Of a stretch of 64,000 nucleotides of DNA, positions 34,405 through 44,687 are shown piece by piece. The DNA lies in NCBI GenBank assembly GCA_031835245.1, contig JAVKOQ010000082.1, positions 124,001-188,000 of the forward strand, written 5' to 3'. Below the pieces are notes generated by a model. The model had not been told where the DNA came from. It saw nothing but the letters and a program-made list of their open reading frames with translations, and ran no database searches. Position 1 is the stretch's first letter, and the number at the start of each line of letters is the position of its first letter. This DNA comes from Balamuthia mandrillaris (taxonomy: Eukaryota; Discosea; Longamoebia; Balamuthiidae). The position numbers were made by a program, and so were the translations under genes.

Positions 34405-35413
34405 TAAACACAGGAAAAAAGAAGTTTTAAAAAAAGAGAAACCTGAATTGTTTGTCCGTAAAAGATAGGCTGAGCGGCTGTCTGTCTGTATTCATTCATA
34501 TTTTCAGCGGCTTCATCCTCTTCGCTTTTCTTAAGTTCCATAAGCTCTATTTCGATGTCGTCCAAGTCGGACGCTTTGACATCTTCTTTTCGTTTGATGG
34601 AGGCTCGCCCGCGATTGAGGCTCTCCAACTTGGCGTTGAGTGCGTTTTGGGCGTCGTACTTGAAGCCGGGATATACTTCAAAGACACAATCTGTTTATCG
34701 TTGTATTCATTTAGTGTTTCGTTTCTATTCAAAAGAAGAAGCAGAGGAAGAAGAAGAAGAAGAAGAAGAAGAAGAAGAAGAAGAAGAAGAACAAGAAGAA
34801 GAAGAAGAAGAAGAACAAGAAGAAGAAGAAGAAGAAGAACAAGAACAAGAAGAAGAAGAAGAAGAACAAGAACAAGAAGAAGAACAAGAACAAGAACAAG
34901 AACAAGAACAAGAACAAGAACAAGAACAAGAAGCAGAAGAAGAACAAGAACATAGAGAAACAATAAGAGAATAAAGATGAAACGAAAAAGCAAACAAGAA
35001 GAGAAGAGCATATAGCAAACAAAACCGAAGAAGTAAACGAGCGAAAAAAAAAAACAAACAACAAATTACAAAAAAACACACACAACAAAAGAGGCTACAC
35101 TGAAAAAAAACAAACCCGAAAAGTGATCAGGAACAGTGTTGTCCTTATAGATAGGAGTGATGTGGCAAGCGCTGTCGGCAAAGCCGTTGGCGGACAAATA
35201 GCCGGAGGACTCTATGGAGAAGAGAGAGATGGAGTCGCCGCGCTTCAGGAACATGTCCTCCTTCGGCAGCTTGTGAAGGTCCAACACCAGGTTGGAGTGC
35301 GAGCTGTCCAGCAGCCTCTCTCCCTTCTCGTTGTCCGGGTTCTTCACGCGCTGCGCTGCGCTCAGAGAGGGCATTTTGCCTCCTCTTCTGTCCATTGAGC
35401 TCCTCACCTCCAA
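21879..35413 (-). CDS. ITPR: Inositol 1,4,5-trisphosphate receptor, about 28 exons
   Basis: An ER calcium-release channel. Exon 1 (35413-35116) holds the first MIR-type trefoil. Exon 2 (34690-34443) gives DCVFEVYPGFKYDAQNAL. Exon 3 (34335-33255) carries MIR repeats: LLHKTSNKFVTVTV, GNEGSYFTI, GDVIRLFHKEAEGYL, RTSGTGGK in place of the ligand-loop RTTGR, and RFKHMATGHYLSAV. RIH and RIH-associated helical exons follow; LTEYCQGPCEGNQ at about 26000 is an almost exact family signature. The channel exons run 24833-23072 with SIILT joined to AVLGVVVVYIYSIVGFLFF and the filter GLRGGGVGD at 23423-23440. The linker has CFICNLDR, EYTGPEQFV and HITLDHNMW. The C-terminus adds about 300 residues of Lys/Glu/Ser-rich sequence after the coiled coil, stop TAA at 21879. 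The estimated product is about 3,400 residues (animal about 2,700). Exon edges in the middle are approximate. Confidence 0.92.
28916..29062 (+). repeat. GAA/CAA microsatellite in IP3R intron
   Basis: Purine-rich GAA with CAA interruptions on the + strand, which is TTC/TTG on the IP3R sense strand. It lies in the intron after the exon ending VQILD. Confidence 0.9.
34735..34970 (+). repeat. Long GAA/CAA/CAAGAA microsatellite in IP3R intron 1
   Basis: About 235 bp of GAA units change into CAAGAA hexamers, inside the 425-bp first intron of the IP3 receptor. The sense strand is pyrimidine-rich. Long Glu/Gln or Leu frames here are artefacts of the repeat. Confidence 0.9.
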
Positions 35414-35830
35414 AGAAGCCTAATTTTTTTTGTGGTACGCAAAAAAGAAAGGTGAACAAGTGAGAGAGGGAAAGAGATAGAGTGAAAAGAAGCACGATCG
35501 GATAGTTACAGAAGGAAAAGGTTGCCTCTCCACCGCCAGAGAGAGTAGGCTTCTCTTGTCTATTCTTTCTTTTTTTTTTGGCCGATAAATGAGTTTAATA
35601 ATAATAGATTGGAAACTTTGCCACAATGACCAACAAAATGGTACAAGATGGTCGTTTCGAACCCAAAAAACCCAAATATTCTGGCGCCAGTTGGCAAAAA
35701 AGCCAAAAAATTAAATAATTTTGATAATTATAATAATTTTTCGATGAAAAAAAAAGAAACGTAGCAAAAAAGTAGTAAAAAAGTAGCCGCAAGAGAGGAG
35801 GGAAGACGCGTCGTCAGCTAGCAACAACGA
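35414..35830. promoter_or_regulatory. Divergent promoter region, IP3R / SENP8
   Basis: This 417-bp A/T-rich gap separates divergent start codons. It contains an A/T-only stretch near 35710-35745 (aattataataattttt), a T-tract at 35569 and a cgtcgtcagc GC-richer patch just before the SENP8 ATG. No coding sequence is supported. Confidence 0.4.
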
Positions 35831-37199
35831 ATGCAAAGAGAGGACGACGATCCCATCGTGATCACCTACCATGACACGACGCTGCGGCAGTCAGAGGTGG
35901 ACAAACTGTCGGGCAGCGATTGGCTGAACGACAACCTCATCGCTTTTTGGTTCGAGTACGTTGTCATTCATGGCTTTGCTCCGTGTGTTTATGGTTTGGT
36001 GGAGTGATGAACTCTTGTCTCACCAGCCTCTCTCTCTCTCTTTCTTTCCTTCTCGTTCACCTGTTGCGTGAAGGTATCTCACTCATGACGTGTTGCGTTC
36101 GGAAGACTTCTTGTGCATTGACCCTAGCACCATGTTCATGATTTCTTTCACTGATGGTATTTTCGCGTTCTAGTTCTTCTCTCATTCTCTTCTCTTCATT
36201 GTCCTTGTTCTCGTTGCTCTTGTTCTTCTCCTACTCTTCTCCTTGCTTCACGTTCTATCTCTTCGTTGTCACCTCTCGTTATAGCTTCTCAGTACTTCTT
36301 TGCTTCGTCTTCTTCTTCTTCTCCTTCTTGTTGTTCTTGTTCTTCTTCTTCTTCTTCTTGTTCTTCTTCTTCTTCTTCTTCTTCTTCTTCTTCTTCTTCT
36401 TCTTCTTTTTCTTCTTCCCTCTCACACACATTGTGCTGTTTTCTTATCGTCAACTTTGCAGACATAAATGAACTTAGAGAGCTGCTCTCTCCGCTCAAAC
36501 TGACGGAACGGCGGATGGTCTTCATGCCGATCAACAACCACAACTCCATCGAAACTGCAGGCGGCAGTCACTGGTCGCTTCTTGTCTACAATAGAGACAG
36601 CAACCAGCTGCACTACTACGACTCGCTGCGCTCTCACAACATTGCTGCGGCCAGAAAGACGGCTCGAAAGATGGCCCCATTGTTGCTGCAGGAAGGAGAG
36701 GGCGAAGAGGAGCCTGCTTTTGTTGTCGCCTCTTCTCCACAACAAATCAACTCAAGGTTTGTCTCATATTGATCTTTGTCGATGTTGTCTGTAGTTTGCA
36801 TTTTTTATGTTTTATAGCATGCTAACCATGAATCCTCTTTCATGCTGTCCTTCATCCTTTCTTCTTGCCTGCTCCGTCGTTATTTCTGCTGCAATTGGCA
36901 GTGATTGCGGCTTGTACGTTTGTGCGCTCAGCGAATACATTGGAAAACAGTTTCAACAGAAACAACAACAGCAACAACAAAGCGGTGAGGGCGAGAGTGA
37001 GACGTCGTCGGTGACGAGATCGAACAGCAACGGCAAAACGTTGGAGCAAGAAGTAACTCCGACGAACGTCTCGGCAAAGAGAAAGCAAATGAAGGAGCTG
37101 ATCCTGCAGCTGAAGATCAAGCAAGAGGAGAAGAAGAAAGGCGGCGCGGGTGGCATATTCTCTTTGCGGAGGGGCAAACGGAAGGAACAACAAACATGA
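35831..37199 (+). CDS. SENP8: SENP8/DEN1-like NEDD8 protease
   Basis: A Ulp1-type cysteine protease that matures NEDD8 and removes it from targets. Exons are 35831-35955, 36074-36156, 36462-36756 and 36902-37199, each GT-AG. The start MQREDDDPIVITYHDTTLRQ and SDWLNDNLIAFWFEYL match the DEN1 N-terminus. The catalytic His lies in AGGSHWSLLVYNRD, the Asp in HYYDSLRSHN, the oxyanion Gln in PQQINS and the Cys in SDCGLYVCAL; the Ser codon before DCG is split by intron 3. The C-terminus extends about 70 residues beyond the usual end with Gln- and Lys-rich, probably disordered sequence (human 212 residues). Intron 2 is a TTC repeat. It is divergent from the IP3 receptor. Confidence 0.9.
36301..36420 (+). 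repeat. TTC microsatellite in SENP8 intron 2
   Basis: About 120 bp of TTC with TTG interruptions, ending just before the acceptor region at 36461. It is pyrimidine-rich on the sense strand. Confidence 0.9.
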
Positions 37200-37737
37200 A
37201 ACACAAAACGACATCCGGACAAAAAGAGACAACAACAATCTGAAGAGAGAAGAACTTCATAACAACCACAAACAACTCTCTCGCTCACTGATCAGTGAAA
37301 AGGGTGGAGCAAAACTTTTTCAAATTTTTTTATTTGCGAGACAAAGTTTGCCCCCTGTCGATGTGCGTCTATCACTGCTGACGTAAGCAAGGAAAGGAGT
37401 TTTTCACGCTTTGAGGCTTGCCGAATTCTAGGTTTACGGCGCATCGACAGGGAACGATTTGGTCGTGTGCTTGTCCAACTTTTTTAATGCCCTCCAGAAC
37501 GAAATAATTGAAATTTTATTCTAGGATTGTTCCAAGGTAACTGTAGCGGGCAAGAATTGTCCCATTTAGCAGCTACCGCAACCGCCTCATCTGACCCCAT
37601 CCATTGCCAACCACGCAGCGTAACATTTTTTCGATTTATTTATATAATTTTCATTATTTTTATTATTTTCTTTGCGAAACAAACACAAAGCACAACAAAA
37701 CACAAAGCACAACAAAACACAAAGGAATACAACGCCA
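37200..37737. other. Intergenic gap, SENP8 to copine
   Basis: 540 bp with no supported gene. It should hold the SENP8 3' end and copine promoter. A TGACGTAA CRE-like half-palindrome lies at about 37378-37386. A short direct repeat of acaaaacacaaagcacaaca is seen at about 37680-37720 in the copine leader. Confidence 0.4.
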
Positions 37738-40191
37738 TGCAGGGTCTTGGTACGGCGGCAACCGGGGGCGCTGCCCCACGCATGCAAGTGGAGCTCTCTC
37801 TTGCTTGCAGGTAGGGTTTTCGTTATTTTTTTAAAAAACAAAAAGGACAATCGTTCGTTTGTGGTTTGATGAAACCAATAAATACAGAAAACTGCGCAAG
37901 ATGGACCTTTTGTCCCAGTCGGATCCGATGATCCTGGTGCAAAAGTTTGAGAGCGGTCGCTGGGTCGAAGTCGGCAAAACCGAACATCTTCAGTAACGCT
38001 TTTTCTCCTATTTTTGTTACGCTTTTTCTTCTTTTCTTTTCTTTTCTTTTCTTTTCTTTTCTTTTCTTTTCTTTTCTTTTCTTTTTTCTTTCTTTTCTTT
38101 TCTTTTCTTTTTCTTTTTCTTTTTCTTTTTCTTTTTCTTTTTCTTTTTCTTTTTGGTTTGGTTCTCAACGACCGCACAAACAGCAACCAAAAGGATCCCG
38201 TTTTTCAGACAAAGTTCGTGTTGGACTATTACTTTGAGCGGGTCCAGAAGCTCCGCTTCATGGTCTACGACGTCGACGATAAGAAAAGGGTGGAGCTTGA
38301 ACGCCAAGACTTTATTGGTGAAGCTATATCCTTTTCTTCTTGTCATTCTTGTTCTTCTTTCTTCTGTCTTTTCTATGTTTCTTTGTTAGTTCCTTGACAG
38401 CAAAGCACGAATGCACTTTGGGCGACGTCATCGGTGCCACTGGCCAGCGTCATTCCATTCCTCTCCAGTATGTGGTTTCCTCTCATTGTATCTTCTCTTG
38501 TTCTCTCGGCTCTGTCTTCTCTGCTTCTGGCTGTTCTCTATCTTCTCTCTTCTCACAACGTTTCTAAAAAACCATCCGCAAACGCAACACCACAGAAATG
38601 TGAATGTCAAAAGCAAGAAGAAAGCCGGTTGGCTGATCGTCTCCGGCGAACAACGCAGCAGTGCCGCCTCTCGCTTCACTGTCCGCCTCCACTTTCGCGG
38701 CTCCAAGCTCGACAAGAAGGACGTATTTGGCAAGTCTGACCCTTACTTGGAGATCTACAAGGCCAATCAACAGCAGGGCAATGAGACCTTTACCCTGGTA
38801 CACAAGACAGAGACCATAAAGAAGACGTTGGACCCTGTTTGGGCTCCGTTTGAAATCAGCTCCACCACCTTGTGCGGAGATGACTGGAACAGGCCCTTGT
38901 TGCTCAAGGTTTATGACTGGGATAAGACCGGCAGCAACGACCTTATTGGCATTTGCAGAGTACATTTTTCTTTTTTGTTCTCTCTCTTTGGTGCTTCTTT
39001 CTTGTCGTTTCTTTCTTGTCCTCTCTTTCATTATCTCTGTCTCTCTCTTTCGGCATTCTTGTTTATGGAAGGAAAAGAAACGCTGACAATCCTAATTCTA
39101 TAAAAAATAGACCACCTTGGCAGAGATGGAGAGAGGAAAGGATATGTTTGAGCTCATTGAGCCTGAACTCAAGAAAAAGAAGAAGAAATACACCAACTCT
39201 GGCTTCCTTCACGTTGTTTCCTGCACTACCAAGAGACATTTCAAGTTCGCATCTCTGTTTCCTTTTTTTTTTTTTGTTTGATTCTTCATCTCGTTGTCCA
39301 TTCTTGTGTCTGTATTCTTTCTTTCTTCTTGTTGCTAACTTTCAAACATAAAGCTTTTTAGACTATGTTGCCGGAGGTTGCGAAATCAGTTTAGCCATTG
39401 CCATCGACTTTACGGCGTCGAACGGTAAGCCCGATGACCCAAAGTCTCTCCACTACAAGAATCCCTCTGGCGAACCCAACCAGTATGTCAAAGCCATTCT
39501 CAGCGTTGGCGACATCATTGCCGCCTACGACCACGATAAGAAGTTTCCTGTAAGTACTTTTATTCTTTGCTTTATTCTTTTCTTTCTTAACACTCTTTTA
39601 AACAGGTGTACGGCTTTGGAGCCAAAATTCCTCCCACCAGTACCGTCAGTCATTGCTTCCACGTGAACTTTGATCCCTCTAACGTACGTATCTTACCTTT
39701 CCTTTTTTTTTCAGGTATATTTCTTAACGATGTTTCGTCCTTCTCTTCTCTCTTCTTCCTCTCTCTCCCTCCCACCCACCCACCCCCACCCACCCACACC
39801 CACCACCACCACACCCACCCTATCCCTATCCTATCCTATCCTATCCCATCCCTATCCTATCCCTCCCTTTCCAGCCAGAATGCGTTGGCATTGACAACGT
39901 AGTTGGAGCTTATTACCATGCCCTCCAGAACGTAACTCTTTATGGCCCAACGAACTTTGCACCTGTACGTTTTAAGCACATCTCGTCACTTTATACCTTT
40001 TCACTTAACATGTTCTCTCTGGCAATAGATCATCAATAAAGTGGCGTCCATGGCAGCCGATTCTAGGTCTCACGGACAAAAGTACTGGGTTCTCCTTATC
40101 ATTACTGACGGTATCATTTCCGACATGGAGGATACCATCAAAGAAATCGTCGATGCTTCTTCGTTGCCTCTTTCCATTGGTACCCCCCTCC

Positions 40192-40231
<40 letters not shown>

Positions 40232-41397
40232 TTATTTGTGGCTCTCTTTCTAACTTATGGCTGAATGTTTCTTGCTTCACGGTTTCAAAGTGATTGTGGG
40301 AGTTGGAAACGAAGACTTTAGAAACATGGACCACTTGGACTCTGACGATCATCTCTTAAGGAGCGGAAAGAGCAACAAGACAGCCCAAAGAGACATTGTA
40401 CAGTTCGTGCCATTCCTCAAGTTTGTAAACAGACATTACTCCGAACTCGCTGCTGAAGTCTTAGCTGGTTGGTTATGCTTTCTCCGCTTTCCTCTTTCTC
40501 TTGTCTCTCTCTCTCTCTTTTGATATCATATTCACAAAAACTTTGTTTTTGCTCAACACAGAAATCCCATCTCAGTTGGTGCAGTACATGGAGGCCAACA
40601 ACATCCAACCTCAACCAAAGCCACAAATGCCGATGACCCAAATGATCCCTCCCTCCACTGGCGCTCCTTACTTCAGTCAAGCTGGTCCTAGCGGTCCTCC
40701 TATGAGCCACTATCCTCCTTCCCAACAAGGAGGTTATCCTCAACAAGGAGGTTACTATCCTCCTCAACAACAAGGTGGTTATCCTCCGTCTTCTCAATAT
40801 CCTCCTCAACAAGGAGGTTATCCGCCTCAACAAGGGGGCTATCCTCCTCCGTCTTCTCAATATCCTCCTCAACAAGGAGGTTACCCTCCTCAACAACAAG
40901 GTGGTTATCCTCAGCAACAACAACAAGGTGGTGCTCCGCCAACACAACAAGCCCCTCCTTCCACCCAACAACAGCAAGGCAGCAGTGTAGCTAAAGATGG
41001 AGGCCAACAACAAGGTGGTGCAGCTCCTTCATCCACTCAACAAGCTCCTCCTTCCACTCAACAACAAGGTGGTTATCCTCAGCAAGGCGGTTACTATCCT
41101 CCTCAACAACAGGGTGGCTACTATCCCCCTCAACAACAAGGTGGTTATCCTCAGCAAGGTGGTTACTATCCTCCGCAACAAGGAGGTTACTATCCTCCCC
41201 AGCAAGGCGGTTACTATCCTCCTCAACAAGGCGGTTACTATCCCCCTCCCCAACAAGGCGGATATCCCCCCCAACAAGGCGGTTATCCTCCTCAGCAGGG
41301 CGGATATCCCCCTCAGCAGGGCGGATATCCTCCTCAGCAAGGAGGTTATCCTCAGCAACAGCAGCAGCAGCAAAAGCCAGCGGAAGGAGGAAAGTAA
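37738..41397 (+). CDS. Copine with Gln-Gly-Tyr-Pro repeat tail
   Basis: Copines are Ca2+-dependent phospholipid-binding proteins with two C2 domains and a vWA-like domain. The start [20 protein letters not shown] leads into C2[40 protein letters not shown]2B has [41 protein letters not shown] and [20 protein letters not shown], with the Ca2+-binding Asp residues present. The vWA part has [27 protein letters not shown]-like spacing, [15 protein letters not shown] and IVGVGNEDF. The last exon encodes about 200 residues of QQGGYPP and QQGGYYPP units, a type of tail also seen in annexins and synexins, then TAA at 41395. About 11 introns are present, one with a TTTTC repeat. Confidence 0.92.
38030..38155 (+). 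repeat. TTTTC/TTTTTC microsatellite in copine intron
   Basis: Tandem TTTTC pentamers change to TTTTTC hexamers inside a copine intron, on the sense strand. Confidence 0.9.
40725..41370 (+). repeat. Coding tandem repeat of copine tail
   Basis: Imperfect units of about 21-27 bp, such as caacaaggaggttatcctcc, encode QQGGYPP and QQGGYYPP. All length variants are multiples of 3, so the frame is kept through about 25 units. This contrasts with the intronic repeats, which are not codon-phased. Confidence 0.85.
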
Positions 41398-41555
41398 AGT
41401 GAATGCACTGAAATGAATAAATAAGGAGTATTCTTGTACTGCACATTCTAGCAAGGCACAAAGGGACATGCTCACTAAAAACAACAAAAAAACACTAAAT
41501 ACAAAGAAGTGAAACCACTTCTGGTATGAGAGGAGAGAAAACGCTGGCTTGTGTC

Positions 41556-41602
41556 TCACACTATTTTTGTTGTTTGTAAAGAAGAAAGTTAGAGGGAGAT
41601 AT

Positions 41603-41638
<36 letters not shown>

Positions 41639-43304
41639 GAACCATCTTCTTTTTCGCAGGTAGTGAAGAGGAGACCACTGCCATTATAAGATCGAACAGG
41701 AAGAAGCCAGTGCAGCGGCGATCCAGCGCCAAACACCATCCTCAAATTATTCATAAATCCTTGGTCGTAGTACCAACGGAAACTCTGCATATTTTTTGTT
41801 TCAGAATGAATTTGGGGAATGGATAAACGGAGTCTGATAACACGAAAATGACAAACCTCTCCTTTCCGTTTGGCTCTCTTTTTCATCACCCTCAACTCGT
41901 ATTCTTCAATGGTAGTAGTGTTGGACACCACCAAAGAGATCTGATAGCACAGCAGGCAGAAGATGCTGAGCACTATTGGAATGCAGAGAATGAAGTTGCA
42001 GATGGTCACGATGACTTGAGCGGCTGAGATGGGCATGTCTTGGGAAGCTAGTGCCTCTTCTCCTTCCTCTGCGCCTGTTGTCATCTCATCCATTTCGAGC
42101 GGACTATGTCTGTGTCTCTGTTAAAATAAATAAATAATAAATAGAGACGATTAGTAAAAAAGACCAGCAGAAAACAGAAAGTGACCACAACGAAAGAGAA
42201 AGAAACCTTGTTGCGTTGTGAGATGGAAGACATAGATGAAAGCAGAGAGAAGAGACGAGAGCCAAAGAGGAGGAGAGAATACGACATGGCCAACGTTGCA
42301 AAGATGAGGAAGTTGAAAAAGTATTTGTGGTTGTAATGGCCGACGCAGTTACCCACCCCTTTTTTTGTTTGAAATAAAGAAGAAAAGAAATGTGAGAAAG
42401 TGAAAGGAACATGAATGAAAATAAAATAAAATAAGGAATACATACATGGACCTATTCATCATGGTGAAACCAGCATTCATTCATTGAAGAGAACAGAAAA
42501 CAGAAAAAAGAACAAAAAAATACAGAAGGTAAAGAGCAAGAGAAGGCACACATACACACAAATGGAAGTTAAAATCAGGTTGGTGGCCACAAGAAGCACT
42601 GGTCTCGGTCAAGTGGAGAATAAATACGTACAGTGATGGTCCTACAAAAACAATAAAAACGAAACGATGAGAAAAACGAGAAAAGATGAAAAGGCAAAAA
42701 AAAAAAGTGTAACGACGAACGAGAGAAGCGGAGAAGCAGGGCAGAGAGCGAGAGAACGAGAGAAGGAAAGAGAGAAGCAGAGAAGCAGGGCAGAGAACGA
42801 GGGAACGAGAGAAGAAAAGAGAGAAGTACCATCTTGAGGGTACAAGCTTTACAGTCGCTGCAATGGTGGGAGCGAGGCGGTTTGAACTCCTCGCATTTGG
42901 TGCACCACCGCACGGCGTTCTTTCCCCAAACGCGTCTCCTGGGCCGCTGCTGCTTTCGCACCTGCTCCTCGTACTCTATCGCGTTCTGCATCTCTTCCTC
43001 TGTGGCATAGGCTGGCACCTATTTTATTGTTATTATTTTTTTTGAACGATTAATTTTTTTTTTCAAAAAAAAAAAAAAAAGAGGGGTGGCAGCTGCTAAC
43101 CCAGCCATGAGGAACTCTTCCGGGCGAAGTCAAATGGGTTTTCATGTAGTGCGTCAGCATCAACCCCAGCAAGCTGTGGCCGAGGGCCATGTTGCAGAGC
43201 CCCCACGAGGTGGTCCACCACTCCCAAGGGATGAATACCGTGTACCACGCCGAGCCATAGATAAACGCTATGAGCAAGAGAACTCCTATCACGAACCCGT
43301 CCAT
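41556..43304 (-). CDS. DHHC palmitoyltransferase with two microexons
   Basis: A membrane S-acyltransferase attaching palmitate to protein Cys. Exon 1 (43304-43101) has two hydrophobic helices. Exon 2 (43018-42830) carries the Cys-rich domain WCTKCEEFKPPRSHHCSDCK ending ACTLKM. The catalytic motif is then assembled from exon 3 (42641-42632, 10 nt), exon 4 (42451-42446, 6 nt) and exon 5 (42358-42207), giving [20 protein letters not shown]. Phases match exactly: 10 nt give DHH and the first base of Cys, 6 nt finish Cys, add Pro and start Trp, and exon 5 completes Trp. Exon 6 (42117-41857) has the later helices. Exon 7 begins SFRWYYDQGFMNNLRMVFG, like the post-DHHC region. The last splice and stop are uncertain; I favour a short final exon ending TGA at 41556. 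Confidence 0.85.
42446..42451 (-). other. 6-nt microexon encoding C/P/W junction
   Basis: On the minus strand gtccat is bounded by aatag and gtatgt. It supplies the last two bases of the catalytic Cys codon, the Pro codon and the first base of Trp. No other arrangement of the local sequence gives the invariant CPW of DHHC enzymes. Confidence 0.75.
42632..42641 (-). other. 10-nt microexon encoding D-H-H of the active site
   Basis: On the minus strand gaccatcact is bounded by ttttgtag and gtacgt. It follows exon 2 in phase 0 and leaves one base of the catalytic Cys codon. Confidence 0.78.
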
Positions 43305-43385
43305 CCCTCTTTTCTCTCTCTCTCTCCTCTCCTCTCCTCTCTGCTATTTCTTTCTTTGTTTCACTTTTCTTTTTTTTTGCTTTTG

Positions 43386-43460
43386 TGATTGCTGACGTCA
43401 TCGATTAACGAATCTGACGTCAACTTTTCCTTTTCTAAAAAATAATGACATCAGCAATCA
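43386..43460. promoter_or_regulatory. Inverted repeat with two CRE palindromes upstream of DHHC gene
   Basis: The arms are tgattgctgacgtca (43386-43400) and tgacatcagcaatca (43446-43460), an inverted repeat of 15 bp with one mismatch. The left arm contains TGACGTCA, and a second complete TGACGTCA lies at 43415-43422 in the spacer. It sits 82-156 bp upstream of the DHHC start and downstream of the KAP-like stop, so it most likely belongs to the DHHC promoter as a bZIP (CREB/ATF-type) site. Confidence 0.6.
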
Positions 43461-43523
43461 GATTTTAAAATAGGTGAACTGAACATCATAGGGTGAATTG
43501 ATAAGTGGTAATGGCTCGTAGGA

Positions 43524-44343
43524 TCAATGGCAAGGGCGTTGCTTCTTGATGAAGAAAGAATGAAACCGGTGAACAAAGTCCTGCTGGTCCTTCTGAGGAA
43601 GGGCGTCCCCGCGAACCTTTCTTATCCGCTTGATGGCCTCCTCGGCGGTGTCTCCCAATCCTACAATACAACAGCCACAAACTACCATCCCTGTTCTTGC
43701 TAGCCCTCCTCTGCCTTGTTGTTAGTTCAATTATACAAAAGAAGAAACAAAAGGATGAAAGAAGAAGAACAAGGACAAGAACAATATAACCATGATTAAG
43801 AGAAAGTGCAATACATAGAAGTAACGCATAGAAAATACACTAAAGAAATAGGGAGCTCATACCGGCAATGTACAATAACCGTTTTGTGTTGTTCTCGCCA
43901 AAGGTCGACAATCCGTCGCACCAACGCAAGCAGTTGAGGATAGTCTTTCTCTTTTGGTATTGTTCCTAATTCTGGTGTGTCGTTTTGTTGCAAACCAAAC
44001 AAAAACAAAGTGAGCAACAATGACAACGAAGCAGCATGCAGACAACATAGTTGGTTTTTCTTACGAATAGGATAATGGATGGACTCTATCCTTCTCGGTT
44101 TCACTTTGCGAAGCAGCTTTGGGATGGCCAGCTCCTCGCATTCCTCTTGTGGCAACAGCGTTACCAACACGTCCACGTCATAAGTGCCAAGCTGAAAGAA
44201 CGTCATGCACAGAAACTTAACACAAACAAACAAACAAACAAACAAACAAACAAACAAACAAACAAACAAACAAACAAACAAACAAACAAACAAACAAACA
44301 AACAAACAAACAAACAAACAAACAAACAAACAAACAAACAAAC

Positions 44344-44424
<81 letters not shown>

Positions 44425-44687
44425 GCATAAGAAGTACCAGAACGTTCAAATCTTTGTCCAGGTCTCTCTTCCAAGGTCCATAGAGAGCTCTTTGTTGGTG
44501 CTTCCCTGGAGCAAAGCTCATTCCTTCATTTGTAAAGACAGAAAAGTGTAACCCATTTGTTTTTCAAAAAAAAAAAAAACACACTACTTTACGGACCTAC
44601 TCGACCTTGCTCTGCATCATCCACGGGTACAAAGTCAACCACCAAGGCATGGCTATCCGACGTTCTTTGCACGTTTCTGCCGAACAT
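43524..44687 (-). CDS. CDKN3/KAP-like dual-specificity phosphatase
   Basis: A Cys-dependent phosphatase related to KAP, which dephosphorylates CDK T-loops. The inferred start at 44687 gives MFGRNVQRTSDSHALVVDFV, joined after Q-G to MSFAPGKHQQRALYGPWKRD (human CDKN3 has a similar LPGCKFKD block). Then come LGTYDVDVLVTLLPQEECEE, KPRRIESIHYPIR, LVRRIVDLWREQ and the signature VIVHCRGGLARTG, where an intron splits the Arg codon after HC. The general-acid Asp is probably in the NDTPE loop. The end is KKQRPCH then TGA at 43524-43526. The intron between exons 2 and 3 contains a 205-bp repeat. Splice choices were made by matching conserved segments. The KAP-like order is convincing, but the CDK substrate is inference. 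Confidence 0.82.
44220..44424 (+). repeat. ACAA tetramer then CGAAAA hexamer microsatellite
   Basis: About 31 perfect ACAA units (44220-44345) pass without interruption into about 13 perfect CGAAAA units. The block lies in an intron of the KAP-like gene. On the sense strand it is TTGT then TTTTCG. Confidence 0.95.

Noticed and set aside
34547-35088. Leu-, Phe- or Ser-rich frames across 34.7-35.0 kb
   Set aside because: They are translations of the GAA/CAA repeat inside IP3R intron 1, not proteins.
37587-38186. Minus-strand Lys/Arg-rich frame of 199 residues
   Set aside because: It is mostly the TTTTC intron repeat of the copine gene read backwards.
44220-44424. CRISPR-like array
   Set aside because: The units are 4 and 6 bp without spacers; it is a microsatellite in an intron.
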